NCBI RefSeq assembly: GCF_026262505.1
Contig: NC_067203.1
Coordinates: 8,928,001-8,992,000 of the forward strand
From: Trichomonas vaginalis G3
Taxonomy: Eukaryota; Parabasalia; Trichomonadida; Trichomonadidae
Length of the DNA: 64,000 nt
Direction: 5' to 3'
The translations under genes and the position numbers were made by a program. The notes under the pieces are model-generated. The model saw only the letters and a program-made list of their open reading frames with translations, searched no databases and was not told where the DNA came from. This document shows, one piece after another, positions 52,807 to 62,249 of the stretch (within the stretch, counting starts at the first letter, position 1; each line of letters begins with the position of its first letter).

Positions 52807-52811
52807 TCACA
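52807..52811 (+). promoter_or_regulatory. TCA-type initiator of the coiled-coil gene
   Basis: TCACA eight bases upstream of the ATG at 52817. It decides the start in favour of MSLKNTPNS over the in-frame ATG at 52724. Confidence 0.6.
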
Positions 52812-52816
52812 AAAGA

Positions 52817-53857
52817 ATGAGTTTGAAGAACACTCCTAACTCATCTAAGACCAACATTGTGGTCATTAATGAGAGTGGGACAACTACGCCTCTTTTGAAA
52901 ACAAAGAGGACTTCAAGTCAAGCTCAATCAAAAAGAGATGATACATCTCAGTACGATCAAATAGCGCAAAGACTTATTGATGGTGGGGATGTACACGAAG
53001 TCAACCCATCTCAAGTAACTGATGTAATGTGTGCACTTAGACGCGCAAAGAAAAATGCAGAAAATAAATCTGATTACGATACGTTACGTAATATTGAAAA
53101 AATTACCGCAGATTTACAGTTAGCATCAGGTGCATCACAATATGACTCTGTTCAAAAAGAAAAAATCGATAATCTCAAGAAAAAACTTTCAGATGTCAAA
53201 TCAGAATACGAGAAATCCCGCAAAAAGCGCGAACAAGTATACAATTCGTTAATGGAAGAGAAAATCAAAGCATTTCAAGACCTCGAAAAAGTCCAAAATG
53301 CAGAACTTGACAAATTAGATAAACAATATGATCAAAGTGAAGCACCACCTCCCAAATTCCGTAAATTATCACCAGAATTGATACAATTAAAGCATATCGA
53401 AGAAAAACTTAAAGGTACAGGCAGATATGACCAAGCTGTTCAACTTCGAGAAGAAAGAGAGGCTCTAACAGAATATGAACTTGCTGTTAAGCGTAATGAA
53501 TGGTATAATGAATGGAGAATTCAAAGAGAAAAATTAACAGCAAAACATGACCAGCAAAAGCAAGTTTTACAAGAACGATATGAATTTAAATGGGCTCGAA
53601 TCGAACCCGAGTACGAAAAGAAGTTCTCTTACTTCGATAAAGTTATTTCTCATTTAGAATCAAGTCTTCGTTCTCAAAAGGCTCTTAGAAAGGAAGCAAA
53701 GGATGAGAGTAAATCAATAATCAATCAGACTCAAAATAGAAGTTTACCTGAGCTAAGTTCTAGATCTTCTTCAAGATCATCCGCTTTATCAAGGATTATT
53801 ACTGTGAGTGGTACAAAAACATATACTAGACCTAATACACAAGCCAGAAGGCATTAA
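52817..53857 (+). CDS. Coiled-coil protein of unknown function (346 aa)
   Basis: Residues 1-45 are Ser/Thr-rich and disordered. Residues 45-100 include a short globular segment (AQRLIDGGDVHEVNPSQVTD) followed by a helix. Residues 115-300 are almost continuous coiled coil, rich in Lys/Glu/Gln, with a break at a Pro-rich APPPKFRKLSPELIQ. The tail is Ser/Arg-rich (SSRSSSRSSALSR) and basic. Such proteins are typical of cytoskeletal or centrosomal/flagellar structures, but no family is recognised. Complete; initiator present. Confidence 0.6.
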   Translation: MSLKNTPNSSKTNIVVINESGTTTPLLKTKRTSSQAQSKRDDTSQYDQIAQRLIDGGDVHEVNPSQVTDVMCALRRAKKNAENKSDYDTLRNIEKITADLQLASGASQYDSVQKEKIDNLKKKLSDVKSEYEKSRKKREQVYNSLMEEKIKAFQDLEKVQNAELDKLDKQYDQSEAPPPKFRKLSPELIQLKHIEEKLKGTGRYDQAVQLREEREALTEYELAVKRNEWYNEWRIQREKLTAKHDQQKQVLQERYEFKWARIEPEYEKKFSYFDKVISHLESSLRSQKALRKEAKDESKSIINQTQNRSLPELSSRSSSRSSALSRIITVSGTKTYTRPNTQARRH

Positions 53858-54069
53858 TTATTTTTGTTCGTATATTTTATTTTTAATTGTTTACTTAAAT
53901 CTTATATATATTCATTCGAGATATTTATTTAACCGTTAAAACACTCAATTTTTGACTTTCGAAACTCAAAATTGGGAATAGGCATCTCAAAATCTTCAAT
54001 CGAAATAAGAATCAAAATTTATAGGGCTTGAAACTATTAATAAGTATATAAAAGTACCCATCTCTAATA

Positions 54070-54072
<3 letters not shown>
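53858..54072. other. 3' flank of the coiled-coil gene
   Basis: AT-rich host DNA up to the long A run; no feature seen. Confidence 0.4.

Positions 54073-54114
<42 letters not shown>
54073..54114 (+). repeat. Run of 42 A at the boundary to the third Polinton
   Basis: A pure A run between host DNA and Polinton-associated repeats. It could be natural (a slipped A-rich junction) or mark a weak point in the assembly. Confidence 0.8.
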
Positions 54115-54116
<2 letters not shown>

Positions 54117-54118
54117 TA

Positions 54119-54236
54119 GCGGGGCTTCCAGGCACTTCGTGCCTTCTAGCCCTGAGGATGAATGAGTATAATGAAGTTTTTTTTTCTTGGGGTGACCTTC
54201 CAGGCACTTCGTGCCTTCTAGCCCACATAAATGAAG
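54119..54236 (+). repeat. Twin hairpin motif near the left end
   Basis: CTTCCAGGCACTTCGTGCCT followed by TCTAGCCC occurs twice, at about 54126 and 54208. GGCAC-TTC-GTGCC forms a tight stem-loop. A CTTCCAGGAGCTTTTCACAA variant follows at about 54252 and again at about 55214. Confidence 0.7.
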
Positions 54237-54288
54237 TTTTTATTCGGAGGTCTTCCAGGAGCTTTTCACAAATTATATATGTTTTCAT

Positions 54289-55250
54289 GTTTTGTCAAGA
54301 CTTCTTCGTAAATGTTTTGTCAAGACTTCTTCGTAAATGTTTTGTCAAGACTTCTTCGTAAATGTTTTGTCAAGACTTCTTCGTAATGAGTGTAAAGGAC
54401 CCAAAAATAATGTTTAGGTGAAGAGGTGAGATTTCACCTGTTTTTTCACCTCTTTTTTCACCTCGTGAATTTGTCATGATTTCATCGTAAAGACTTTGTC
54501 ATGATTTCATCGTAAAGACTTTGTCAAGACTTCATCGTAAAGACTTTGTCAAGACTTCATCGTAAAGACTTTGTCAAGACTTCATCGTAAATGTTTTGTC
54601 AAGACTTCTTCGTAAATGTTTTGTCAAGACTTCTTCGTAAATGTTTTGTCAAACATGAACGTAAATGTTTTGTCAAGACTTCTTCGTAACGAGTGTAAAT
54701 GAACCAAAAATAATGTTTAGGTGAAGAGGTGAGATTTCACCTGTTTTTTCACCTAATTTTTCACCCGTTGAATTTTCATGAAATTTACACCAAAAATATA
54801 CTACTAGGGTCATTTACGAAGAAATCTCAACAAAGTCTTTACGATGAAATCTTGACAAAACATAGACAAGAAAGTTCATGAGAAATTAGATGAAGAAGTC
54901 TTAACAAAGTCTTTACGAAGAAATTCATGAAAATTCAAGAGGTGAGAAATGAGGTGAAAAAAGAGGTGAAATCTCACCTCTTCACCTAAAATATATTTTT
55001 GGGTCATTTACACTCATTTACGAAGAAATCTCAACAAAGTCTTTACGAAGAAGTCTTAACAAAGTCTTTACGAAGAAGTCTTAACAAAGTCTTTACGAAG
55101 AAATTCATGAAAATTCAACGGGTGAGAAATGAGGTGAGAAAACAGGTGACATCTCACCTCATATGTCCTTACTGAAAAAGTATGTGTTCCATCTGAAGTT
55201 CTTATATACGGGTCTTCCAGGAGCTTTTCACAAATTATATATGTTTTCAT
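54289..55250. repeat. Field of 24-bp repeats and GGTGA hairpin modules, inverted in the middle
   Basis: Units of CTTCGTAAATGTTTTGTCAA type (period 24-25) run forward from about 54289 to 54690 and in reverse (CGAAGAAGTCTTAACAAAGT) from about 54820 to 55110. Between them sit modules reading GGTGAAGAGGTGAGATTTCA then CACCTGTTTTTTCACCT, forward at 54418 and 54719 and inverted at 54945 and 55120. Similar modules recur at 62.4-63.0 kb and at 63950. The mirrored layout may reflect the element's inverted terminal region. Confidence 0.8.
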
Positions 55251-55306
55251 GTTTTGTCACTTTTCTGTCACTTTTCAGGGAAAAACATTTTTATTATTAT
55301 ATATAA

Positions 55307-56125
55307 ATGAATTTTACAAAACCACCGTTACCGTTCTTTGGAAATAAGAGTAGATGTAAAGATATTCTATTGAGAGAACTTAAGAAACTACCGAATGGTC
55401 TAACATTTGTAGATTTGTTCGGTGGAAGTTTCTATATATCCCATTTGTGCCATACAATATTCCCAGACTCAAAGATTATATGCAATGACTTCGACAACTA
55501 TATGGACCGTCTCAAACATATACCAGACACAAACAAAATATTGAAAGAGTTAAAAGAAAAGATACCTATAGGCAAGATGGAACGTATACCATTAGATAAG
55601 AAAAATACTGTCAGAGAGGTTTTGAAAAAAGCAGAATATATAGACTGGGATAGTATATCTGCTAGACTATTATATAGTGGTTCTATAAGAGTTCATGACA
55701 TTGAAACACTTATGTCAAAAGTTTTATATCTTAACTATACAAATGTTTTCAAAGAGGACATAGAAAAATATATTGAGGGTATAGAGTTTGTGAGATGTCA
55801 TTGGACAGAGTTGTATGAAAAATATAAAGACAAGGAAAATGTTTTCTTTATAGTGGACCCACCGTTCTATAACACATGGGATTTTCAATACCAAGTAGAC
55901 TGGACTTTGAGAGACTCTTTAGAAACTTTAGACGTTTTACATAACCATCCATGCTTTTACTTTACATCCGATAAAAGTGGTTTGGAAACCGTTATGAGAT
56001 GGTTAGAGGACATACATGACTATGAGTTTATATATGACAAGATAGAATATGAGAGAGGTCCTATAAACCGGAGAAAGTGTCATAACAAAGAAATTTTATT
56101 AGTAAGTAAATGTGGTTTGAAATAG
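55307..56125 (+). CDS. Third Polinton: DNA N6-adenine methyltransferase, D12/Dam class (272 aa)
   Basis: Contains the D12-class signature set: PPLPFFGNKSR at 6-16 (motif X), FVDLFGGSF at 34-42 (S-adenosylmethionine binding motif I), DFDNYMD at 61-67, and VDPPFYNTW at 183-191 (catalytic motif IV, DPPF). The length equals Dam (about 270-280 aa). Such enzymes methylate adenine in short DNA sites; the recognition site cannot be read from sequence. 6mA has been reported in T. vaginalis DNA, and viruses use such enzymes for self-marking. It looks whole. The start follows TTTTTATTATTATATATAAA. Confidence 0.85.
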   Translation: MNFTKPPLPFFGNKSRCKDILLRELKKLPNGLTFVDLFGGSFYISHLCHTIFPDSKIICNDFDNYMDRLKHIPDTNKILKELKEKIPIGKMERIPLDKKNTVREVLKKAEYIDWDSISARLLYSGSIRVHDIETLMSKVLYLNYTNVFKEDIEKYIEGIEFVRCHWTELYEKYKDKENVFFIVDPPFYNTWDFQYQVDWTLRDSLETLDVLHNHPCFYFTSDKSGLETVMRWLEDIHDYEFIYDKIEYERGPINRRKCHNKEILLVSKCGLK

Positions 56126-56241
56126 GACTACTTGTTTTAGGTTTTTTCCATTGTGTCATTTATTTATTTGACGTGGCAGAAAAGTACAGAGAATATGAAG
56201 ATGAACCAATGCCTGCAAATGTTCAGTATATGTACTCGTAA
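56110..56241 (+). CDS. Third Polinton: small membrane protein (43 aa)
   Basis: MWFEIGLLVLGFFHCVIYLF at the start is one membrane segment, followed by an acidic tail (EKYREYEDEPMPANVQYMYS). It overlaps the end of the methyltransferase gene by 16 bases in another frame. Small single-span proteins are common in virion modules; role unknown. Confidence 0.45.
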   Translation: MWFEIGLLVLGFFHCVIYLFDVAEKYREYEDEPMPANVQYMYS

Positions 56242-56264
56242 GAGATATTTTTATCTAATATTAA

Positions 56265-56576
56265 ATGGACGCACAGAACTTAGCGAATGCACAGCAACCT
56301 GGACAACCAAACCCAGAGAATATTCCAAATGAAGTTAGAATACAAACTGCAATGGCAAACTATGGTCAAGTGCCAACAGATGTACAAATGCAAACTGCCA
56401 TGTCAAATGACGCTGCGTTAGGTTTGCCACCATGGTATGCAAATATGAGATGGAAAGAGTTTTATACAAACCCTGAAGTGGGATATAAACAACTTTATGC
56501 AGATGACGCGAACACAGGAGTTGACCCAGAATATGTTTCTACCAGAGGAGAAACAGAATGTATGAGCTCCAGTTAA
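56265..56576 (+). CDS. Third Polinton: unassigned 103-aa protein
   Basis: MDAQNLANAQQPGQPNPENI at the start: Gln/Asn/Pro-rich, with an internal repeat (IQTAMANYGQVPTDVQMQTA) and a Trp-containing PPWYANMRWKEFY segment. The start follows TTTTTATCTAATATTAAATG. No family is recognised. A second, basic frame (MELNRKRKRLGGH) follows at 56584. Confidence 0.4.
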   Translation: MDAQNLANAQQPGQPNPENIPNEVRIQTAMANYGQVPTDVQMQTAMSNDAALGLPPWYANMRWKEFYTNPEVGYKQLYADDANTGVDPEYVSTRGETECMSSS

Positions 56577-56644
56577 AGAATGCTATGGAACTCAACAGGA
56601 AACGTAAGAGACTAGGCGGACATTAGATTTTTACATATAGTAAA

Positions 56645-56887
56645 ATGGGTTTCTTCAGTAAGATAGGAAACTTCTTTCGAAATGTTGGAAGAGGTATATG
56701 GAATGGAATAAAAACCGTAGGAAGAGGAATTTGGAACGGTGTCAAAAATATTGGTAAAAGGGTAGGTCAGTTCGTTGGTATTATACCTAAAGACCCTGAA
56801 CCAGAAGAACAAGCTCCTGTTATACAACAGCCTGAACCTGCACCACAGTCTAGTTGGCAACCAAATCCAACACCTCAACCGTATTAA
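56645..56887 (+). CDS. Third Polinton: amphipathic virion-type protein (80 aa)
   Basis: MGFFSKIGNFFRNVGRGIWN is followed by a second copy-like segment (GIKTVGRGIWNGVKNIGKRV), together a long cationic amphipathic helix. The tail is Pro/Gln-rich. It is analogous to MAAGFFKKLW proteins at 7594 and 7851. A membrane-active (pVI-type) role is inferred from the make-up. Start signal TTTTTACATATAGTAAAATG. Confidence 0.55.
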   Translation: MGFFSKIGNFFRNVGRGIWNGIKTVGRGIWNGVKNIGKRVGQFVGIIPKDPEPEEQAPVIQQPEPAPQSSWQPNPTPQPY

Positions 56888-56891
56888 AAAA

Positions 56892-57740
56892 TTATATTTT
56901 TACCGTTCGATAGTAGTTGTATATGAAACTAAGTTCTAAGTAAAACGCATGGTATAATGGAATTATTCTTTTTCTTCCATCTGTAGTAAACCATACTTGA
57001 AAGTCTGAAATACTTCCACTTGGTGGTTCGTATAACTTTGTAGGTTTTTCGTAAAAGTCATTTGCCAAGCATAAGAAAGAGTTTTGGGCGCCAGAAAATG
57101 AAGCATGAACAATAATAGCAGCTGGGTCGAAAACATCTTTAAATAAATATGGTTCATCTCTTGCATATCGACTGTAAATATTTGCTAAAGGAAGTTCGAC
57201 TTTCTGATTTAACATTCTTTGCAAATAATACCATGACATTGCAGTGAATTCTGTATATATTTGTTCGTCTTTCTTTGGATTGTCTTCGTAGATTTGAAAT
57301 GACACTTGTGAATTTTGTTTGTCATATACAATTCTCACATAAAGTGTGCTCTCGGTATTTGCATATTCATCAGCATATTTTGCATAACATGAATTTATTT
57401 TATCTTCTATATTTTTTAACGCAGTCTGTAGAGAAGATGAAAGGTCAACTTGTATTAGCTCAATTTCTTCCCACATTTTTCGTTTCCCTTCAGATATATA
57501 ATCTATATGAAACCTTACAATAAATGGAAAACTTTTATCTTCTACAGACACAAACTTCATTCTACGAAAGCCAATAGCTTTTGTGACAGATGGGTCTCTT
57601 AGCCATCTCAATGGGTAGTCAAAACGATAGCCTTCATGCTTTACGGTCTCTGTCTCAAACTTTTGACCGACATTCGTAAAAAGTTCATCTAATGGTTTAG
57701 TTGTAGCAACTCTTGAATTTTCTTTTTCTATTGAAAGCAT
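56892..57740 (-). CDS. Third Polinton: unassigned virion-type protein (282 aa)
   Basis: MLSIEKENSRVATTKPLDEL at the start, beta-rich in the middle (FPFIVRFHIDYISEGKRKMW; STLYVRIVYDKQNSQVSFQI) and hydrophobic at the end. It is convergent with the amphipathic gene and divergent from the fibre gene, which starts 18 bp away. Position and beta content suggest a minor capsid or fibre-base protein; no motif proves it. Open throughout. Confidence 0.45.
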   Translation of the reverse strand: MLSIEKENSRVATTKPLDELFTNVGQKFETETVKHEGYRFDYPLRWLRDPSVTKAIGFRRMKFVSVEDKSFPFIVRFHIDYISEGKRKMWEEIELIQVDLSSSLQTALKNIEDKINSCYAKYADEYANTESTLYVRIVYDKQNSQVSFQIYEDNPKKDEQIYTEFTAMSWYYLQRMLNQKVELPLANIYSRYARDEPYLFKDVFDPAAIIVHASFSGAQNSFLCLANDFYEKPTKLYEPPSGSISDFQVWFTTDGRKRIIPLYHAFYLELSFIYNYYRTVKI

Positions 57741-57758
57741 ATTTTATCTAGAATAAAA

Positions 57759-59362
57759 ATGTCAAATGAAACAGCGTCTATGAGAGAAATACAACACAAC
57801 CGACAACTCATTTTGCAAGCTCTAAATAAGAACACAACAAACTTTTCAAACTATTCTAAGATATCTGAGTCATTGAAAGAAGGAAACTTAAAACTGACAT
57901 TAAACCCAATGACAGATGAGTTTCTGTTTCAAGACAAGAAGAACAATACTGTCTGTATAAATCCAACAAAAGGAACTTTAAACGAGAAACCTATAAATGA
58001 ACTTCTTTTGAAAGCAGATATTGACAACAAAGCTGACAAAGAGTATGTAGACGATGCAATAGCAAAAGAAGAAGAAAGAGCTAACAATGCTTATGCAACA
58101 AAAGAACATACTCATCCTGAACTAGCAGACAAAACATATGTTGACAATAAAATGTCAAGTGAAGTGACAAGAGCTGAAAACGAATATTCTAAAAAGACTC
58201 ATACACATTCTATATCTGAAATAACAGACTTACAAGAAACCTTAAACAGGAAAAGTGCCGTTGGACATACACATACATCTTCTGAAATAACAGACTTAAA
58301 CGTTAGCCTTGAAAAGAAAGCAGATAAAACATATGTCAATGAAATATACCAAAGTTTAGTTGGAACAAAAAATATTGAAACTATTGTTGGTGACTTTTCT
58401 GTCAATGAAGAAAAAAATATTTTAGATGGGAGTTTGTACAGTCCTTAAGAAATGGTATACGGTATAAACTCATTCCGAAAAATAACAATGAAATGTATGT
58501 AAGCTATAAAAAGAACGATGGTACACAAGTTAAAGTTCCATTAGACAACAACTGCTACTTAAACTTATATGGAGACGAACAAAAGAAATATTTAAGAGTT
58601 TATGAAATGACAGATATGACATTGCCTGACCCAGCTCCAGCACCATATTATTATGACTATGGAGATGACGTCAGAACACCACATGTAGATGAACAAAAGC
58701 TAACATTATATTTAGATTTTTATAGATATAAAAGATATAATGCAATAGAAAAAACGAGAATAGTATACTATTATGAAGATGACAGAAATAAATATTATAG
58801 TCAAGACTTTACCTACCCTGAAAACATAAGATTATATTATAAAAAATATTCTGACACAAACCAGAAGAAACCTGAAATAGTTGCACTATATTTTAAGTTC
58901 AAAAGAGACAATCCTATAATATCTCATATGTTTGATTTAATGAACCCAGTAGGTTCTATTTATACATCTATGGAAGCAAGAGGTCCTCAAGTAATGTTTG
59001 GTGTTGGTGCATGGGAACAAATAGTCGACAGGTTTTTGTATTGTGCAAACTCTTCAAAGGAAACAGGTGGAAGTAAAACGATTTCAGGTGAAAATTTACC
59101 TGCACACAGTCACTACATAGATTTAAGTACATCTCAAGCAGGTTGGCATAAGCATAGATATTGGGATTGGTCAGGAATGACAAAAGGTAAAGGATATGAT
59201 GTTAAAGACGACGTTAAGTTTGCTATAAATTGTTACTGGAGTGACACTCAGGGAGAAGGAAACCATACACATTTCGTTTCAGGATATACGCAAACAACGG
59301 GACAAAGTAAAGAATACATGCCACCTTACATGACAGTTTACGCATGGTATAGAATTGCTTAG
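57759..59362 (+). pseudogene. Third Polinton: fibre protein with phage tail-collar-like tip
   Basis: The N-terminal part differs from the fibre at 8953, but has the same architecture: a coiled-coil shaft with KADIDNKADKEYVDDAIAKE and THTHSISEITDLQETLN-type repeats that are typical of phage side-tail fibres. From about 58325 on it is nearly identical to the inner Polinton's fibre, including PVGSIYTS, WEQIVDRFLYCA and PPYMTVYAWYR. It looks broken once. Confidence 0.7.
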
Positions 59363-60318
59363 TCGTCATTTTCAACTTCTTTAGCATATTCGTCAGGAGT
59401 TGTCTTATATTTGTTAGGAACTGTCTTTGAAAGTATACCACCTTGAACTTTGACAAGTTTGAAACGAGGTCTGACAATAGTAGTTTTATCTTCTGCTTGC
59501 AGTGTGTACATTTTGCCATGTTTGCCTAAAACTTCATAATATTCTCTTGTATACTTTCTTCTATTTTTACGAACACGAATATGAGTACCTGTCGAGTTCC
59601 CATTGTTGTCATAGTCAATAGTATTTTCATATGGGTCGCGTTTAGGTATTTCTATTTTTACTTTGTCACCTTTCTTAAGTTTGAAGCCTGGCATTCTTTC
59701 TTGTTTGTCTCTTTTGACTAAACTATTAAATATATAGTCTTTCTCTAAGTCAGGGTTGTTTTTCATTTCTTCGGGGGAGTGGTTTCCCAAACCTTTTTGT
59801 TTACGGCTATTGTAAATATTTAAAACTTGTCTCATCTTTGCCATGGAGAAGTGTCTATATTTGTCGTCATATGACATTTCATCTACCTCACCACCTTGTG
59901 GTTGATTTAAGTCTCTTAAGATTTTTATACAACTGTCAATGACACCAAGAGCAGAATGGTTTTGGTCGACAATGAAATATTGGTTTACATTTTTTGAACG
60001 CAGATAGTTTTTTACATCATCTGATTTGAAAGAACTTTCACAGTCAGATGTCAGTTTTGTTGGATGGTATTTGTCAACGAATATTGTCAAAGCAGTTTTC
60101 ACATCTAAAATATTTTTGGACTGTAATGGTATGGCTTCACAGTATCTTGTGTTTTGACCGACAAATATTAGCCAGTATGGTGGTCCATCTTCTCTATACC
60201 TCGGAATGTTTTCCAAGATATCCATAAACCAAGCATTTGGTGTTGAACTAAAGATTTTTACCATGAGTGCTTTCTTTGTCGCTTTAGAAACATAGGGGTC
60301 CTTGTTTGGATTCGTCAT
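59359..60318 (-). CDS. Third Polinton: integrase (rve/DDE family, 319 aa)
   Basis: The catalytic core shows NAWFMDILENIPRYREDGPP, with the first acid, LTSDCESSFKSDDVKNYLRS, with the second, and QNHSALGVIDSCIKILRDL in the third region; NIYNSRKQKGLGNHSPEEM marks its end. The C-terminal part is a basic SH3/chromo-like domain (GFKLKKGDKVKIEIPKRDPY; VLGKHGKMYTLQAEDKTT). It inserts the element with a short duplication. The final codons overlap the end of the convergent fibre gene by four bases. It is only distantly similar to the integrase at 11347-12776, showing a different lineage. Confidence 0.78.
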   Translation of the reverse strand: MTNPNKDPYVSKATKKALMVKIFSSTPNAWFMDILENIPRYREDGPPYWLIFVGQNTRYCEAIPLQSKNILDVKTALTIFVDKYHPTKLTSDCESSFKSDDVKNYLRSKNVNQYFIVDQNHSALGVIDSCIKILRDLNQPQGGEVDEMSYDDKYRHFSMAKMRQVLNIYNSRKQKGLGNHSPEEMKNNPDLEKDYIFNSLVKRDKQERMPGFKLKKGDKVKIEIPKRDPYENTIDYDNNGNSTGTHIRVRKNRRKYTREYYEVLGKHGKMYTLQAEDKTTIVRPRFKLVKVQGGILSKTVPNKYKTTPDEYAKEVENDD

Positions 60319-60335
60319 TTTTTAACCCATAAGAA

Positions 60336-60737
60336 ATGGGTTTATTTGGCGCATTAGCAGGAGTTGCATCCAGATTTTTACCCGCAGTGGGAACAATAGC
60401 CAGAGGTGTATTTGGAGTTGGAAGGAAGATTTTGAGTACATTAGGTATACTTAAAGAGAAAGCACAACCTATTATACAAACTGTACAGAAAGGTTGGGAG
60501 GTAGCACGAGATGCAGCAAATCTTATTCCAAATCCTGAAACAAGAGGAAAAGTTCAAGGATGGATGGACAATGTAGGAAGACAAGCAGGAAACTATTATA
60601 ACAAAGCAAATGACTACTATAACCAAGCAGGACACTATATGGACCAAGGTGAAAGATTCTTTAACAGAGGATATAACCATGCACAACAATGGGTAAACAA
60701 TAACCAACCTCAACCGCCTCAAACGTGGGGAATGTAA
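60336..60737 (+). CDS. Third Polinton: hydrophobic/Asn-Gln-rich small protein (133 aa)
   Basis: MGLFGALAGVASRFLPAVGT starts a hydrophobic Gly-rich segment of about 40 residues (one or two membrane-type stretches). A helical middle follows, and then Tyr/Asn/Gln-rich repeats (YYNKANDYYNQAGHYMDQGE). It diverges from the integrase with 17 bp between starts. The composition resembles membrane-associated virion proteins; no family is recognised. Confidence 0.45.
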   Translation: MGLFGALAGVASRFLPAVGTIARGVFGVGRKILSTLGILKEKAQPIIQTVQKGWEVARDAANLIPNPETRGKVQGWMDNVGRQAGNYYNKANDYYNQAGHYMDQGERFFNRGYNHAQQWVNNNQPQPPQTWGM

Positions 60738-60754
60738 AGTTTTTTACTGAGATG

Positions 60755-61511
60755 AAATGAACAATACAGCATTGAGACAAATGGTTCAAGATGGATTTGT
60801 CGGCTTCCAGCAGTTACACAACCACGTGTTTGTCAAGTCCTCCCTATACCTCAGGAAGTTTTAGACCGACTTAAAAAACCTAAACAACCAGTTGAAAACA
60901 AACAAACTAAAATTTTTACTGAGATGAAATGACCGAAGAAGTTGAAACGGTAGATTTGACACCACAAACAAAAGTTCAGAACCATTGTCAAAACCTGTCA
61001 AAGAACTTACAGATGAAGAGAAAAATTCAATAATAGAAAGTGCCAGGTCTGGAAATACAAACCCTAACTACAAAGTCACTTTTCATAGAAATGGAACGGC
61101 TAGTATCTCAAAAAAGAAACAGACTCTCACAAATAAAATATTGAAGTCTGAAGGAGCTTTCGAGACAACAATGGAAAAGTTTACTTCACTGACCAACAGT
61201 TCATTATAGAACATCTCATTGACTTAGAGTCGAAATATTCTAAACTTTACAACAAACACAAAAAGTTGAAAGGAAAACAAAAACAAATGGCATATGATAT
61301 TTATGAAGATGTTGACGACACAACTGTTCCTGCAAGTGAAGTAAAGTCAGAGGAACCGAAAAGTGACGAAAAACAGATAGAAGAAGAGAAACCAAAAACT
61401 GAAGATAAACCAAAACCAAAGTTTAGTTTCCAAACTAAACCAAGTCAACCTTCATTAGCTGGTATGGGTTGGCGTCAAAGACTTTTGGCAGCAGGTGGCT
61501 ATGTTAAGTAA
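60755..61511 (+). pseudogene. Third Polinton: cluster of small proteins
   Basis: Three short coding stretches in a row. Two begin after the same TTTTTACTGAGATGAAATG signal (about 60756 and 60928). The last (about 61287-61511) is Lys/Glu/Pro-rich and acidic, ending LAGMGWRQRLLAAGGYVK. Composition suggests core or scaffold-type proteins. Part of this cluster looks broken. Confidence 0.4.
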
Positions 61512-61664
61512 AGAAAAAACATTTTTTATTTTTATTTGAAATGTACGCTGAGTTTGTTGGAGAAGACCGTTGGGAAACTTGTTTGTTAGATGAGAAATAT
61601 GAAATGGCATACTATTTTAAAACAATATATTTTTTCAAAAAAACATTTTTTTATTTTATTTGAA

Positions 61665-62249
61665 ATGTACGCTGAGTTTGTTGGAGAAGACCGTTGGGAA
61701 ACTTGTTTGTTAGATGAGAAATATGAAATTCACTGTTGTGAGTCATTTGAAGTCAGAAACAAAAAGACAAAAAGAGTTTTAAGCGAATGGGAGGGAAATG
61801 ACGGATATGCTATGATGAGGATGGGTGGAAAAAACTATTTTAAACATGTTGTCATTGCAACTCATTTTATACCGAACCCTAACAATTTACCTTTTGTAGA
61901 CCATATAAACCGTATAAGAAACGACAATAGACTTGAAAACTTGCGTTGGGTCACTTGTTCTGAAAACAATAAGAACAAAGGCAAATTTGGAGATATTGTA
62001 TTCGAATTTGTCGACGAACTAGAAGATGAAACAATTGAAATTACAGACTATGGCAAGCATACGTTTGAATTTTACTACTATAGCGAAGAACAAGACTCTT
62101 TCTACTTTTATACCGGCGTAAACTATAGGAAATTACAAGTATGTTTTACTAAGGAAGACTATGCTTATGTAAACGCTAGAGATACAGATGGAAAACACGT
62201 TCGAATATTTCTTAACAAATTCAAGAAGCTATATGGCATACCATTTTAA
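61665..62249 (+). CDS. Third Polinton: HNH endonuclease of NUMOD4 type (194 aa)
   Basis: Residues 10-60 (DRWETCLLDEKYEIHCCESF; NKKTKRVLSEWEGNDGYAMM) match the NUMOD4 DNA-binding motif of phage homing nucleases. Residues 70-110 form the HNH core: HFIPNPNNLPFVDHINRIRN and DNRLENLRWVTCSENNKNKG with the His and Asn positions present. It cuts DNA, often to copy its own gene. I chose the start at 61665, MYAEFVGEDRWE. The first 80-odd bases of this gene with their upstream T-run also occur directly upstream at about 61515-61602, a tandem duplication. Confidence 0.8.
   Translation: MYAEFVGEDRWETCLLDEKYEIHCCESFEVRNKKTKRVLSEWEGNDGYAMMRMGGKNYFKHVVIATHFIPNPNNLPFVDHINRIRNDNRLENLRWVTCSENNKNKGKFGDIVFEFVDELEDETIEITDYGKHTFEFYYYSEEQDSFYFYTGVNYRKLQVCFTKEDYAYVNARDTDGKHVRIFLNKFKKLYGIPF

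Noticed and set aside
52724-52816. Upstream extension of the coiled-coil protein starting MFELRTASYF
   Set aside because: The TCACA initiator lies inside this stretch, so the mRNA would start after it.
54289-55110. Regular 24-bp repeats that recall a CRISPR array
   Set aside because: There are no unique spacers, repeats are adjacent and degenerate, orientation flips, and the genome is eukaryotic.
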